A model generated the notes under the pieces. The model was not told where the DNA came from. It did not search any database and saw nothing but the letters and a program-made list of their open reading frames with translations. A program made the translations under genes and the position numbers. From Lachnospiraceae bacterium (GTDB taxonomy: Bacteria > Bacillota > Clostridia > Lachnospirales > Lachnospiraceae), in contig JABUSY010000062.1 in the NCBI GenBank assembly GCA_021442455.1, forward strand, positions 1 through 50,174: 50,174 nt of DNA. The letters run 5' to 3'. Below, piece by piece: positions 9,268-20,196 of the stretch (positions are counted from its first letter, which is position 1; each line of letters opens with the position of its first letter).

Positions 9268-10548
9268 ATGAAAACAATACAAAAAGGTTTTAGTGCAAAT
9301 GTTTGGCTTAGTCTGCTTTTGTTATGTCTAACGGGAGCTACAATTTATTATATGCCTTTTTTGAGATGGGCATATTATGATACACTGTTGATAGCGTCCG
9401 GACTGAATAATACACAGTTTGGATTTATTATGAGTATTTTTGGAATCACTTCTATGGTTTGTTATCCGTTCGGTGGAATTCTGGCTGATAAAATTAAAGC
9501 TAAATATTTGCTTTTTATTTCAATGATCGGTGTGGGTCTGCTTGGATTTTGGTATGCAACATTTCCGGGATATATAGGTCAAATTCTTATTTTTGCAGGC
9601 TGGGGAATTTTAACGACGTTAACCTACTGGGCCGCTTTGTTAAAGGCGACAAGGCAACTTGGCAACAGTGAACAGCAGGGACGCCTGTTCGGCCTTCTGG
9701 AAGGCGGAAGGGGGCTTTTGACGGCAGCTATAGGATTTATTGCTTTGTTTGTTTTCAGCAAATTAGGTGAGAGTTTGGGTAGCATGCAGAGGATTCTGAG
9801 AGTGGAATCTATCGTTTGCATAATTGTTGGGATTCTTGTGCTTTTGTTGTGGAGAGGGGATAAAGAGAATGAAAAAAAAAGAGAAGAAAAGAAGTCTCTA
9901 TCTCTAAAGGATATCGGTCAGGTAGTTAAAAATCCAGCAATCTGGATGATTACACTGATCGTTCTTTGTTGCTACAGCGTGTATCTTGGAAGTGCATATT
10001 TGACTCCATATTTTACAAATACAATTGGTGTAACTGCTTCTTTTGCTGCTGTTTTAGCAATTATACGTTCCTATGTTTTACAGTTCACCTGTGGGCCTAC
10101 GGGTGGAGTTTTGGCCGACAAAATGAAATCAATTTCTGAAGTAGTTGTTGGATGCTATATTTTGATTGTGGCAGCTCTTCTGGCGTTCATTTTTGTTATA
10201 CCAGTTAATACTATGATTCCGATGATCATTTTGATGTTTCTGTTGTGCGCGGGTATTTACGCTATGCGGGGGATTTATTTTGCTACTATCGATGAAGCGC
10301 ATATTCCAATACATGTGACGGGGACTGCTGTGGGAATTGTATCTGTAATCGGATTTACGCCAGATATTTTTATAAGTCCGATTTGCGGGAAACTATTGGA
10401 TTCCTTTGAGGGAGTGGCCGGATATCAAATGATTTTTATTATGTTGTTGGTGTTTGCTGTTGTTGGGCTGACGGCAAGCTTTATCCTGTTAAAAATGGCA
10501 AAGAGGAAAGAGAAAAAAGAATATAAAAAAGTAAAATTTTCAAATTGA
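9268..10548 (+). CDS. Major facilitator superfamily transporter
   Basis: A 426-residue membrane protein with about twelve hydrophobic segments, the normal size for the superfamily. The loop between segments 2 and 3 has GGILADKIKAKYLL, the MFS motif A, and a second copy (GGVLADKMKS) occurs after segment 8. A charged cytoplasmic stretch (KENEKKREEKKSLSLKD) separates the two halves. I chose ATG 9268 because AAGGGGGG lies just upstream; the frame is open further back to 9133 only because it fuses with the tail of a decayed gene. Substrate is unknown; organic anion, sugar-phosphate or nucleoside uptake are all possible. It is the only intact transporter in the window and sits alone between decayed blocks. 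An in-frame TGA separates it from a further hydrophobic reading frame (10555-10701). Confidence 0.88.
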   Translation: MKTIQKGFSANVWLSLLLLCLTGATIYYMPFLRWAYYDTLLIASGLNNTQFGFIMSIFGITSMVCYPFGGILADKIKAKYLLFISMIGVGLLGFWYATFPGYIGQILIFAGWGILTTLTYWAALLKATRQLGNSEQQGRLFGLLEGGRGLLTAAIGFIALFVFSKLGESLGSMQRILRVESIVCIIVGILVLLLWRGDKENEKKREEKKSLSLKDIGQVVKNPAIWMITLIVLCCYSVYLGSAYLTPYFTNTIGVTASFAAVLAIIRSYVLQFTCGPTGGVLADKMKSISEVVVGCYILIVAALLAFIFVIPVNTMIPMIILMFLLCAGIYAMRGIYFATIDEAHIPIHVTGTAVGIVSVIGFTPDIFISPICGKLLDSFEGVAGYQMIFIMLLVFAVVGLTASFILLKMAKRKEKKEYKKVKFSN

Positions 10549-10554
10549 ATTTCA

Positions 10555-10701
10555 GTGTTAGCAATTTTTGTACTGGTGATTACAGTAATGCTCGCAATCG
10601 CTATATTTTCACATTTTGATTTTGGATGGTTGTTTATGTTTATGATTATATGTTTTGCAGCTACACTGTTGTTCTACGACCGAACGATAGCAAGGATGTG
10701 A
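10555..10701 (+). CDS. Possible 48-residue hydrophobic peptide after the MFS stop (doubtful)
   Basis: Two codons after the transporter TGA, and in the same frame, a GTG opens 48 codons: VLAIFVLVITVMLAIAIFSH, then a second hydrophobic stretch ending FYDRTIARM. It would form two membrane helices. There is no Shine-Dalgarno sequence in front of the GTG. It may be a small former partner gene whose start is lost, a C-terminal extension cut off by a nonsense mutation, or a readthrough product. It is not needed for a complete twelve-helix transporter. Confidence 0.35.
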   Translation: MLAIFVLVITVMLAIAIFSHFDFGWLFMFMIICFAATLLFYDRTIARM

Positions 10702-13700
10702 AAAGAAAATCTAAACAATAAATATATACAATATAAAATGTTGTTATACAGAAAGCTGTAAAAGTATTTGTCTCTTATATTAACTCCGTTTCTAGTACTG
10801 AAGATTTCGCCTTATAAGTATGAAGCTAATTTTGCGATAGAAACGGTTATGCTGTGCTGCATCTTTTTGATATATACAACAGGTGTGCTGTTTGTATTTA
10901 GGTTATACACATTATTTGTATTTTGTAGCATGAAATGGTCGTTGTTATCAGTGCGATAGCGTGTCCTATAGCAGGAAGAGGAGTTGTTAAACATGTTGTG
11001 GAAGTAACTGTTTTTACGCTGTTCTGTGTTTTGCTTTCTTTAATTGATATGTCAGTTGCTTTCACTGGCAAGTGATATATACTTATCTGTCTGATATGTG
11101 AAGAAATTTAGATTTTTCATACCGAAAGAATGATATTTGTGCAGCTGGACAGTCGGATACAATATTTGGTATTGTTGTTGTGGGCATAATTTTATTTTCC
11201 AGGTCTTAAGTGCTATAAATTTAATATGATCTATAATTTTTCAAAAATTCTCTTTAATGCATTTTCAAATTTTAAATATATATTCAATTGTACTGTTAAA
11301 TAATGTGCGGAGGCTATTTGGATGGTTCGTATTTTATGAAGGTTTATGGATGGGCCACCCATAGCCGGAGATGGGAAAGATAAAGATGACATATTGCGTG
11401 ATCTTTGAAAACGATATATAGATTTCATTCAGTGAGTTTTTGAAATTCAGTTATCCCGTATTCTGGATTATTTCTAGAAAAATTGTAGAAGTGAGTAAAA
11501 AACGCGAGGTACTACATAATTATGGAAGCTTTAGATATTTTAATAAAAAATTCATGGAGGTTGTTTTTTAATGGGCTGCCCTCATTCTACAGGGCGGCAA
11601 AAAAGGTGGCCTAAGAAGTGTTTAAGGCCGTTTAGCAGATGTGTATTCTTTCTAAGAAGGCAAGAGAGTGTCAGTTATGTTTGACGAAATGAGTAACAAC
11701 ACTGTCAGTAAGTTGTATATATGATGTACTGAGAAGCTGATGCTTTTTTATGAGAAAGCTGGCTATAGCATGGCTAAAAATTATGCAGAGAACTACTGCA
11801 CGTTTCTGAAGAAGACAGTCTTCTTATTGACATTGCTACAACGGAATGATGAAGCTAGAAAAGCATTTTAATGATCCAACTGTAATATTTCCATGTGTCT
11901 TTTCTGAAAATGCATACATATTCAGTATCAGAGTGGAAGAGATATAAGAAAATATTATTCTAGTGAAAAAATTCGGAAGTAAACAGCGGTGTTAAAATTT
12001 CTTAAGGGGTGTGACCATCTGGTTAGGATGTTGAGACAGTATGCGAAAATCCAATTTGCAGTTTTGAAAAATTTATTGTCAAAAGTAAAAGAGGCTTTCT
12101 CTAGGCTGCTTCTTGATTCATATGTATCTGTCTTGTCCGTAGCATAGCGATGTCAAGAGTATTATCTCCGTTTGTTTATATAAAAAACCAGATGACTGCA
12201 TGGCATAGAGGATCTGTTAGCTGATCTGAGTGGCTGCTTTCATCGAGATATATAAGATAAGATCTTCAATAATGAGAAAATTTATGATAGGGTATGAAGT
12301 GATCGCTGAATCGGCAGTCTGTTTCGCTTATCGATTTTTTGCGAGCTTATCCCATCATACAGCAGCATGTCGTATCGGAATATTTTGCCACAAGAATACC
12401 GGAAATGGGAGGATGTTTTGTTTAGAGAAAAAGTAACTAGGAAGCTTGGAATTGATGGAATATGCCATGGAAGATATGAAATTATTGCTTGTTTGTCAAC
12501 CGACGCAATAGCTGAGTATATGCTTGATTTTTTTCAGGTCCATCGGGCTATGAGCTGGTTAGTGTCAAAATATCTGCTCACATTTCTGAAACCGTTGAGT
12601 AAATGAATTGCTACAGGTGAGTCGGTTAAAATTTGGACTTTTGAGCAGTGATATTATCTGTAGGAAAGGTCTGCGGTATTGAGCACCTTTGCTATGTGCT
12701 TGGGTTATATCTGTGCCGAGGATATCACAGATTTTAGGTATTTTTAAAAAGATGATCTGTGTCTAAGGGGTGATGTCATCGAGTGTTTTAGTTGCTGTAT
12801 TGAGATGGAAATAGCTTGTTTTGCTGTAAGAATTTACCACTGAGTAAACGGCAAGCTGTGGAGGAAGGAAAAGTCAAAAAATAATTTTCGATATTCCTTA
12901 ATATGATAGCATTTTTCAGCTATATGAAGCTGTATCATTGGAATGTTATTTCCATGGGAAATGTCAAACGAGGTAAGTTCGTTAATGTGCTGAGGGGTGA
13001 AGATTGAAGGGATCGTCGTATTAGAAAACTTTGTGAGAGAAATTTATTAAATGCGCCGGAATACGGATATCGGAAGCAGACTGAGTCCATCTGCAGAAGA
13101 ATGTTATATGTTAGAAATCAGAAAACAAGAAAAAATGATTATTAAATTATCTTGCAATCTCAGTTTAAAGGCAGTTTGAGTATTATGTTAGACCCGTGGT
13201 ATAGTGCTTGCATATTGAACCTCCGTTGGCTAGAGGTGCATTTACAGCGTTGAGGGAGACGGTAAAATATATATCTAGGTTACAGAAAAGTAAAAAAGGT
13301 TATAGATTGTTCCAAAACTTTGCTCTGGAAAAATATCTCTTATAACAGAAATAATAATTTGTTGTTTTCAACTAGCAGCACGCATTCTTATGAAGTAGTG
13401 CGGCTCGTACCAGGACTTTCTGACAAATCTAACCTATAATCCGAGAATCATGTATGATCTGTTTATTTAATTCTGAGGAGAATTTAGGAAATAAGTTTAA
13501 GACATGCGATGAGAGGTCATGGTATCGCTGAGGAGCATTCTGGGGCGGGCTAGAATATAAGTAGTGAGTAGTTAGTTGAACGATCTCTTTAAAAAAGCAA
13601 TATCGAAATCCTGAAAAAAGCAGCTAGGTTTAAAGAGCTGCTTTTCAAGTACCGATTGGTGATCAAGGTGTCACCTGTCGTCTCCGGTTAAGTGAAAAAT

Positions 13701-15586
13701 GTGAATGAGCTGCTCATGGAGGATAAAGTTTATCCAGTAGGGTATAGCGAAGTCCTGATAGAAGACGCTTTTCGTGGGTATAATTTGGAATTCTATGTTT
13801 TATGAGAACTGAATACTTAAGTGAACTTCATTCCGTTGTTTAAATCATTCAAGACTGCCTAGTATTGCAGGCTCCATCCTGTTGCATCAATAGATTTATC
13901 CGTTATCGCTATATGATTTCAGGAGATTAAAAATTATCTGAGCATCTACAGTTTGATAAAAAAGTATCTGGAACACCTGAGTAGCTATATGGTTGATAAA
14001 GATTATTTCGTGGATAGAGTAGAGGAAATGGTTACACTCATCGTTAAAGAGAAAGTAAAAATTTATGTTAACCAGCGAAATATTGAAAATTCGGAGGAGT
14101 CAGATGGCCTGAATGAAATCCATCAAAACTTGAGGATTCTTGGGAAGATCAATATGAAGGATATGTGCCTGATCATCTGTAGTATATGAAAGAGGATTAT
14201 AATTATTACGATGTCGACAGGTTTCTTTCTTGCGAAGAGTACGGAGTAACATGGAAGGCAAGGTTGTCCTGACTGTGGATGTAAATTGTTTGGACAGATT
14301 TTCAAGTGTAAAGTAGGTTGTATCTTTCTCAGAAAAGATTTATGAATACAGCGGAAGGAATATGTTCTCAGACTTTCCAGGCTTACTGACTGATTGTAGA
14401 ATATATATACACGCGCGTTTGTTTCGATACTATAATCGATTTTTGAAAAAAGCAGTATATTTTCGTATACTTATCTTGCATTTAAAGACTGAATTTTACT
14501 ATAAATGCCATAAAAAGGGTGCGAGGTGCTTCCGGGTTGTAACTGAAAAGAAGGTCTGTTTTTTGAGGCAAAGATTGGGATAGAGTAAATATATATTAAA
14601 AAATTATTGCAATACCTTTATGCGAATCATTAGACAAAATTCTTCGATCAAATTTGAAAAATTATCAGTGGGGATCGGATCAAAAGTTATGTGTGCAATA
14701 CTTGGTTTTTCCTTCCGGAAAATATGGAAGAATATATTTGTCTGTGTATCGGCTGATTTATGTGAAAGAAAAATTTACGTGTATTCATAAGGCATTTATC
14801 CTGATGAAATCAAAAAAATTGGAAAAGTTTCTTTTGTTGAGAATATTAAAACGGATTTTTTTATGTACTCGGATTACAAGCTGTTAAAACAAAATTCATT
14901 TTGATTGTATCTGACGTGCATAAGAGCAGTCATGTTTTTGGTATATTTTTTTACAATGAATTTGCGTTTTTCGGGAAAAATGTTAATATTATATTTAGAA
15001 GTCAGGGATAAGTGGGTATTTCTGTTTGTAAACATCTGACGGGCCTTGGGTATGTTGTGGTAGGAGGAATTTTTCAATAAAATAAGTTGTGACATACAGA
15101 TAAAATTATTAACATTTAACTAAACATTTTTTGGAGAAGATAGACTCTGATTGGAAGTTGTACTTTCGGAGAGGTTCGTAGCTGTAGTTGTTGTATATCT
15201 TTTAGTCTATACAGATCTATACAGAGAACAGGCTAAAGGATCCGTGAGTTGTAGCTGATATTCGCTAGACGATAGTGTGAGAACAGATGTTATAATGAGC
15301 ACACGATAACAGGAGTATCAGTCTTTGATACGATTTATAGAAGGAGATAAAATATTTAATACGTATCTATGTATAGCTGAAAATAATTTAGAATATTTGG
15401 AATCTCTGCTAAAAACAGGAAGCAATTATTATAACAAGCAGACCGTGTAGATTTAACAGGTCTTAGAAAATACCTGAAAGGATATCTGGACCGCCTTGTT
15501 GTAAAAGAGATTATCACAGATTTGTTGAGAAAATATCAGAGGTAGATTTTCAGAAATATCTATATTATTAATCGGTTGAAAAAGTT
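10702..15586. other. Long degenerate stretch, no gene recognised
   Basis: Nearly 5 kb without an intact gene. The first 500 bases encode broken hydrophobic runs, so a decayed membrane protein is likely at about 10,770-11,190. Further open frames on the + strand at 12,230-12,606, 13,953-14,189 (78 codons, Glu/Lys/Val-rich, helix-like), 14,362-14,583 and 14,654-14,887 have no good ribosome binding site and no product I can name. Around 11,700-11,810 the frames read LMLFYEKAGYSMAKNYAENY, clearly protein-like but unidentified. A stem with an 8-base loop occurs at 11,574-11,599 but has T's before and A's after, the wrong polarity for a terminator on either strand. Several old genes are probably buried here. 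Confidence 0.55.
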
Positions 15587-15653
15587 GTCACTTTCCAAAA
15601 ACAGAGCGGCAATGAAATGTTTTGTATCACACACGCTGTTTTTGGAAAGTGAC
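15587..15653. repeat. Perfect 18-base inverted repeat with a 31-base loop
   Basis: GTCACTTTCCAAAAACAG (15587-15604) is the exact reverse complement of 15636-15653. An 18-base perfect match at this spacing is very unlikely by chance. No T run follows. It lies inside degenerate DNA where the 5' part of the first ABC exporter gene, or the end of a preceding gene, would be expected. I saw no second copy in the window, so I do not call it a mobile element end. Confidence 0.8.
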
Positions 15654-15789
15654 AGTACAATTTTGTGATTCAAATGAGAATGTTGGGTGAGAATTTTCAT
15701 GATTTTAACGTGAGTAGGATCATGAAATTCATTTTTGAGAATGGTAGTTATGAATGTCTGTTTTAGAAAAATGTGTGAATCGGTGAAGC

Positions 15790-16920
15790 TGATAAATAGT
15801 GAATGAGCGAGCTCAAACAGATGATTTTCAAATATAGCTATAAAGTGAAAGTGGCTTGGGCGTTTCGTCACGCCAGAACAAATAATTATGTCCAAGAAAG
15901 TTATGAAAAACAGAAATTTGCAAAAGCCGCAGACAGATGTTTGTTCAAGCTACAAGTATTACAGTTAATCAACTATTTTGTCATGATTTTGGTGATATTA
16001 CTCGCATCAACATGGTGTCTTGCTTTGGTGTAAAGTTTATTTTACCAAGAACTATAAGCAACTTTGGAGATTGTATTTGCTCATCATGAGTTTATTCAAT
16101 ATACAAAGAAATTTTTTCAGTCTGTAAGGAACATTAGGAGCTTTCCAGTTCGGATGAGATAGTAAAAGAGATGTAGGATGACAGCATTGATTTTTATTAT
16201 GTGAATCTGTGGCCTAGAAAAGAGGAAGCGAGTGGGAGCTTTTTCTGTGATATCCATTTTACTATTCTTTCTAGAGAGACAATCGGGGTGATCGGAGAAA
16301 ATGGATGAGCTAAGAAAAGCTTAGTGAATCTGATCAGCTTTTGGCATGAGATGTTACATAGGGGGAATGGATTCTGATAGACGACAAGGATGTGAAAAAA
16401 TATGCTAAGAAAGCGATGATAAAACAGGTAACTGTTTTCCTTCAAAAAAACATGCTGTTAGAAAATTTTTACTGAGGAAAATAGCATCAAGGAAGAATGC
16501 ATGGCAGTTTACTGTATATCCTGAGAGGATGAATTTGTTTAAAATGCTTGAAAGCTGATAAACATATCTGGAGAGAGGTGAACCTAATGTGTCCGGCTGG
16601 TAAAAAAGCTTTGTATCGCAAGAGCCTGGCTGAAGAATCCAAGGCTTTTGATTTTGAGCGGATGTCTATTAGCACGTTGAATATATAGTTACAGGTGAAA
16701 TCATCATTATCCATAAGATTTCAAGCGTATAGAATGTAGATAGGGATTCTAGTGCTGAAAAACGGGAGAGTGGATGGTTTTGATATCCATGAATACTGCT
16801 GAATGCTATTGAGCGAAAATTTATGCATCTTAGAGTCAGGACAGCGGAAATGTCACCTAGATCTTGAAGGAGAAGTGGCAGATATGGAGCCAAAACAGAG
16901 AACACAAGGCGGTCTCAGGC
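15790..16920 (+). pseudogene. Decayed ABC exporter half-transporter A
   Basis: Relic of a multidrug-type (MsbA/LmrA class) exporter subunit. From 15803 the frame reads the coupling-helix region, with RTNNYVQESYEKQKFAKAAD, then a hydrophobic helix. Around 16250 it reads DIHFTILSRETIGVIGENG (Walker A, with GAGKST degraded after the glycine), LVNLISF, then LIDDKDVKKYAKKAM and KQVTVFLQKNMLL (Q-loop region). Near 16590 the signature and Walker B survive only across a frameshift: NVSGW, LCIARAWLKNPRLLIL. About 16690-16805 gives EIIIIHKISSV and VDGFDIHEYLLN (H-loop and tail). Transmembrane helices 1-4 are not recognisable upstream. Confidence 0.85.
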
Positions 16921-16936
16921 TGTGTTAAGGAGGTAT

Positions 16937-18056
16937 ATGTTAAAAATTATGAACTTTCCTTTTGATCTTGGTCTATATCGTAGTGAAGGCATTCGTAAAG
17001 AATGATTTTCATTTAGTTATCGTAGTTCTGCTAAAGGCGAGTTTCACAAATTTTGTTGTTCTGGCGAGGCATTGGGAGAGATATATGATATTTTACGCTG
17101 TTAAAGTTTGGGTGTTCTATGAATATAAACTGGATTATGGTTAATATCAGCCAGAGGATTATGCAACCGTATGAGCCGACAGTTCTTGAAGAATGAGAGG
17201 ATCTCATGACCGTTTATACTAATTGTTCCATCTCTCAGAAGAGCTGGCGAATGAATTTCTATTTTCATGTTTTCAGTATGCGCGAAAAAAGTATTTAAAT
17301 TTCTGGATGAAGAACTGAAAAACAATGTGAAAAAGACGTCCGATGTGAGTCTTCATAAATTTGAAGAAGCAAAGGAGTTTGAGCAAATCCCTATATCACT
17401 GTTATCTACTTAAGACACTAAAAGTTTTTATGGTTTTGGACAACTTGATAAGTATGAAAAGATATTGCCGATTTTACAAGTGCAGGGAAAACAACAATTA
17501 TAAATTTATTCAATCGTTTCTATCATTTCTATGATATTTAGGATGGTTAAATCCGATATAACGTAACATCAGATTGAAATTGGTGTTTTTAAATATGCAT
17601 CTTTTCACTAAGCCTATGCTGAACAACATCCTCATCGGGAAGCTGAATGCTACTTGATGAGGAATTGTATGAAAGCAGTAAAACTGAATTAGGCTGGTGT
17701 CTTTATTCGGCCAAGTGAATATCAAAGAGTCTTCATTTGGGAGAAAAGAAATTTGAGTTAGGGGACTTAGTGAAACGTACGGGGAAATTGACAGGGAAGT
17801 GCTGCCTGTTCCTCTGGTACTGGTTCTAGATTCACTTACTTCTTCCATACATACGTGTATACCGAATCTCTTGTATAGGCTGTCCGGAATGGACTTGCTG
17901 ATGCAGATAGGGAAGAACAACCTTTATGATTTTCATAGGATTTTAACGGTGAGAAATTCCGATTGCATTATGGTCATAGAAGTAGGATATTCATGAAGAA
18001 TTGATGAAAAAGTATTCGCTATACACTAGACCTTTTGTAGTATTGGAGATGTGAAA
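16937..18056 (+). pseudogene. Decayed ABC exporter half-transporter B
   Basis: A well-preserved AAGGAGG (16927-16933) precedes ATG 16937, but the frame soon breaks. Hydrophobic segments are fragmentary. Around 17480 the reading SAGKTTIINLFNRFYHFYDI is a Walker A region with strand and helix following. At about 17800-17990 the frames read PLVLVLDSLTSSIHT (Walker B and D-loop, acidic residues damaged) and VRNSDCIMVIEVG (after the H-loop). The last readable piece is HEELMKKYSLYTR at the C-terminus. A second half-transporter directly after the first is the layout of heterodimeric multidrug exporters (inference). Confidence 0.85.
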
Positions 18057-18068
18057 CACTTTTGACAA

Positions 18069-18097
18069 TTGTGAAGAGTGAAAATGTCATATATAAT
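18069..18097 (+). promoter_or_regulatory. Candidate promoter, no intact gene downstream
   Basis: TTGTGA (18069-18074), 17 bases, then a perfect TATAAT (18092-18097). It stands right after the exporter relics and faces 1.5 kb of decayed DNA. Probably a leftover of the next lost gene. Confidence 0.4.
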
Positions 18098-19577
18098 GCA
18101 ATCAAGGGAGAAGTTTTTAGGATTATATCGTTATGCTTGAATAATGGATTAAGTATGTTCTAACCCATTGAAGTCGCAGTGTTTCCGGAGAGGTCTGAGG
18201 TTAACTGAAAATTAAATACAGAAGATAAGTGATGGCAGTCAGTGAATGATAAGAAAAAGTGCGATGCATCACAGAAAATGTAAAAACATTATTTGGTACA
18301 GGTGGCCGCTTGTTTGATTGTGACTTTTTTTTGGATCAGAATTTGAAAGTCCTCTGAATAGCATAATAAAAGCACACACTATGAACAATTGGGTACCAGG
18401 CAGAAGATGTTTTTGGCGAATTTAAAGTGAGATGAAAGTCAGTTTTCTGGAAGGAATTGTGGATAATAGTGTATGATATGCTTGATGGATAGAATGAGGA
18501 TGCGAGAAGTTTAGCGCATAGGCTGAGAGAACAACATTTATAAAATTATCAAATAACGGTATGGGAAGTCAATCAGAAGACATTGTGGTATATGAAAATT
18601 GTATAAACAGGAGTGCGTACTGTATAGCTTATGGCCTGACCATCGAAGGAACAGGAGGAGTTCTGATTCTTGTAGTTGTAAACAGGTTGAGAAATTTTTT
18701 TCTTGGAATTTTATCCATAATAATGCTACTGGTGCGTAAAATATTTTGCTTCTCTTGTTATGAAAATTCTTCGCGACAGGAGTATAAATGATGGACATAA
18801 AGCGAATATTTCCTGAATTTGCATTTCAGAGCCTGCGCGAAAGAGCTTGTGAGATTTTACAATTATAGGCATGATATTGTATATGTGCTGGTGTGCTTCT
18901 ACTGGAGAATATGCTAAAGTGATTTCCGAATGGATGATAGACCCGCTGTGTACAGTTTTTTTAGGAATGTTTTGTACTGATGTATTTTACTCATTAAATA
19001 ATTTTAATATTTAGGTCAAGGAATTTACCTATGCTTTTGTTTGATAATTTCATATTTGCGAGATGATTATGATTTTGATGATAATGATGACGAAAGAATC
19101 ATTTCTTGGCATGATTCAAAATGTTAATCATTCAGAATTGCAGCACATCAGATAAAATTATATCATATATGTCCAGAAAACTGATAACAGAAGAAAAAGA
19201 GATAACAAAGAAGTTATAGATTGACTAGTATTGTTTTGAAAGCTTTATAAATTACTATAACGTTCAGACGTAGAAAGAATGTGAGCATGTGGTGCTGTGA
19301 TGATCAAATACATTCAGAATAACGGATATAAGCTGATGTTCAAAGATATTAACAGGTCGAAGCAGAAACTGTTTTTTTCGATATGTTGTTTGTGACGATT
19401 TATGTGTAAGAAGTATGTTATCAGTTTGATCCATACCAAAATGTGGTCAAGAATTTCAGGATTATATATTTGTAGACTGTTTCGTGCAAAACAAGGCAAT
19501 GAAGAGACGAAGATTGTATTATGGGAGATTGTTAGAGGTTCCGTTATCGCTTTTTTGAGTCTTAATATTAAAAAATC
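18098..19577. other. Degenerate DNA before the ribosomal/RNA polymerase cluster
   Basis: No gene recognised. A 76-codon frame (18561-18791, + strand) contains a hydrophobic run (GTGGVLILVVV and following) that may be a decayed membrane segment. Other protein-like runs are short and shift frame. No tRNA gene was found, although tRNA genes often lie near secE. Confidence 0.5.
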
Positions 19578-19606
19578 TTGACATAAGATCTGTTTCATGC
19601 TATGGT
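19578..19606 (+). promoter_or_regulatory. Promoter of the rpmG-secE-nusG-rplKA unit
   Basis: TTGACA (19578-19583), 17 bases, TATGGT (19601-19606), with TGC directly ahead of the -10 box forming an extended -10. It lies about 175 bases before rpmG and gives a leader of about 170 bases. Confidence 0.7.
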
Positions 19607-19611
19607 CTTAT

Positions 19612-19637
19612 AAAGACGTGGAGATAGGTCTTTTTTT
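19612..19637 (+). terminator. Small hairpin with T run at the start of the secE leader
   Basis: AAAGAC (19612-19617) pairs with GTCTTT (19628-19633), then T continues to 19637. It begins at the predicted transcription start, so it could be a leader attenuator or a terminator for transcription arriving from upstream that overlaps the promoter. The stem is short, so confidence is limited. Confidence 0.4.
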
Positions 19638-19781
19638 ATGCCTGAAAACAGCAGATAAATACTTTATGGAACAGAATCTTCTACCGAAGGGTATGAATTC
19701 GGAATAACCTGAAGTTATTTAGCTGAGGACAGGCTTTTTTAGACCATGTAAAATGCAAATACACAGCGGAGGTGGAAAATC

Positions 19782-19931
19782 GTGCGTGTAAAAATCACAT
19801 TGGCATGTGCGGAGTGTAAACAACGAAACTACAACATGACAAAAGAAAAAAAGAATCATTCAGACAGAATGGAAACTAGCAAATACTGCAGATTCTGTAG
19901 AAAACACACATTGCATAAAGAGACTAAGTAA
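19782..19931 (+). CDS. rpmG: Large subunit ribosomal protein bL33
   Basis: A 49-residue zinc-ribbon ribosomal protein of the large subunit. It starts at GTG 19782 ([17 protein letters not shown]), with GGAGGTGG eight bases ahead. Two CxxC pairs (CAEC near residue 9 and CRFC near residue 36) make it the zinc-binding form. The family's usual length is 49-50 residues, so it is complete. It heads the rpmG-secE-nusG run, with secE starting 18 bases after its stop. Confidence 0.95.
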   Translation: MRVKITLACAECKQRNYNMTKEKKNHSDRMETSKYCRFCRKHTLHKETK

Positions 19932-19949
19932 TTGGGGTGCGGTGAAGAT

Positions 19950-20180
19950 ATGGCAGATTACACAGTGAACACGTTCTCAAAATCCAACAAGAAGGATCAA
20001 AAGGGTAAGAAAAGCTGGTTCAAAGGGTTGAAAGCTGAGTTTCAAAAAATTATATGGATTGACAAACAGACATTGGGAAGGAAGATCATTGTAGTTGTCG
20101 TTATTTCTGCGATGATTTGTGCTCTGATTACGTTGATAGACAGTGTGGTATTACAGTTTATTGAATTTATAATCAAGTAA
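19950..20180 (+). CDS. secE: Preprotein translocase subunit SecE
   Basis: Small membrane subunit that stabilises the SecY channel. The 76-residue product has a basic cytoplasmic N-terminus (KKDQKGKKSWFKGLKAEFQK), the conserved amphipathic KIIW region and a single hydrophobic helix (IIVVVVISAMICALITLIDS), as in other Gram-positive SecE proteins. ATG 19950 follows GGTGAAG; an upstream in-frame TTG at 19932 is less likely. It is placed between rpmG and nusG in the conserved order. Confidence 0.95.
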   Translation: MADYTVNTFSKSNKKDQKGKKSWFKGLKAEFQKIIWIDKQTLGRKIIVVVVISAMICALITLIDSVVLQFIEFIIK

Positions 20181-20196
20181 GGATAAGGGTAAGTCA

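Noticed and set aside
11574-11599. Terminator at the GC-rich stem near 11.58 kb
   Set aside because: The T run precedes and the A run follows the stem, the wrong polarity on either strand.
15560-15895. 111-codon minus-strand frame over the inverted repeat
   Set aside because: No ribosome binding site, and it partly overlaps the ABC exporter relic that reads on the other strand.
18380-18420. T-box-like motif near GGGTACCAGGC
   Set aside because: No specifier stem, no conserved T-box bulge and no aminoacyl-tRNA gene downstream.
2200-19577. Alternative genetic code (TGA or TAG read as an amino acid) as an explanation for broken genes
   Set aside because: The broken frames contain TAA, TAG and TGA as well as many frameshifts and lost motif residues, while intact genes end normally with these codons and use TGG for tryptophan.
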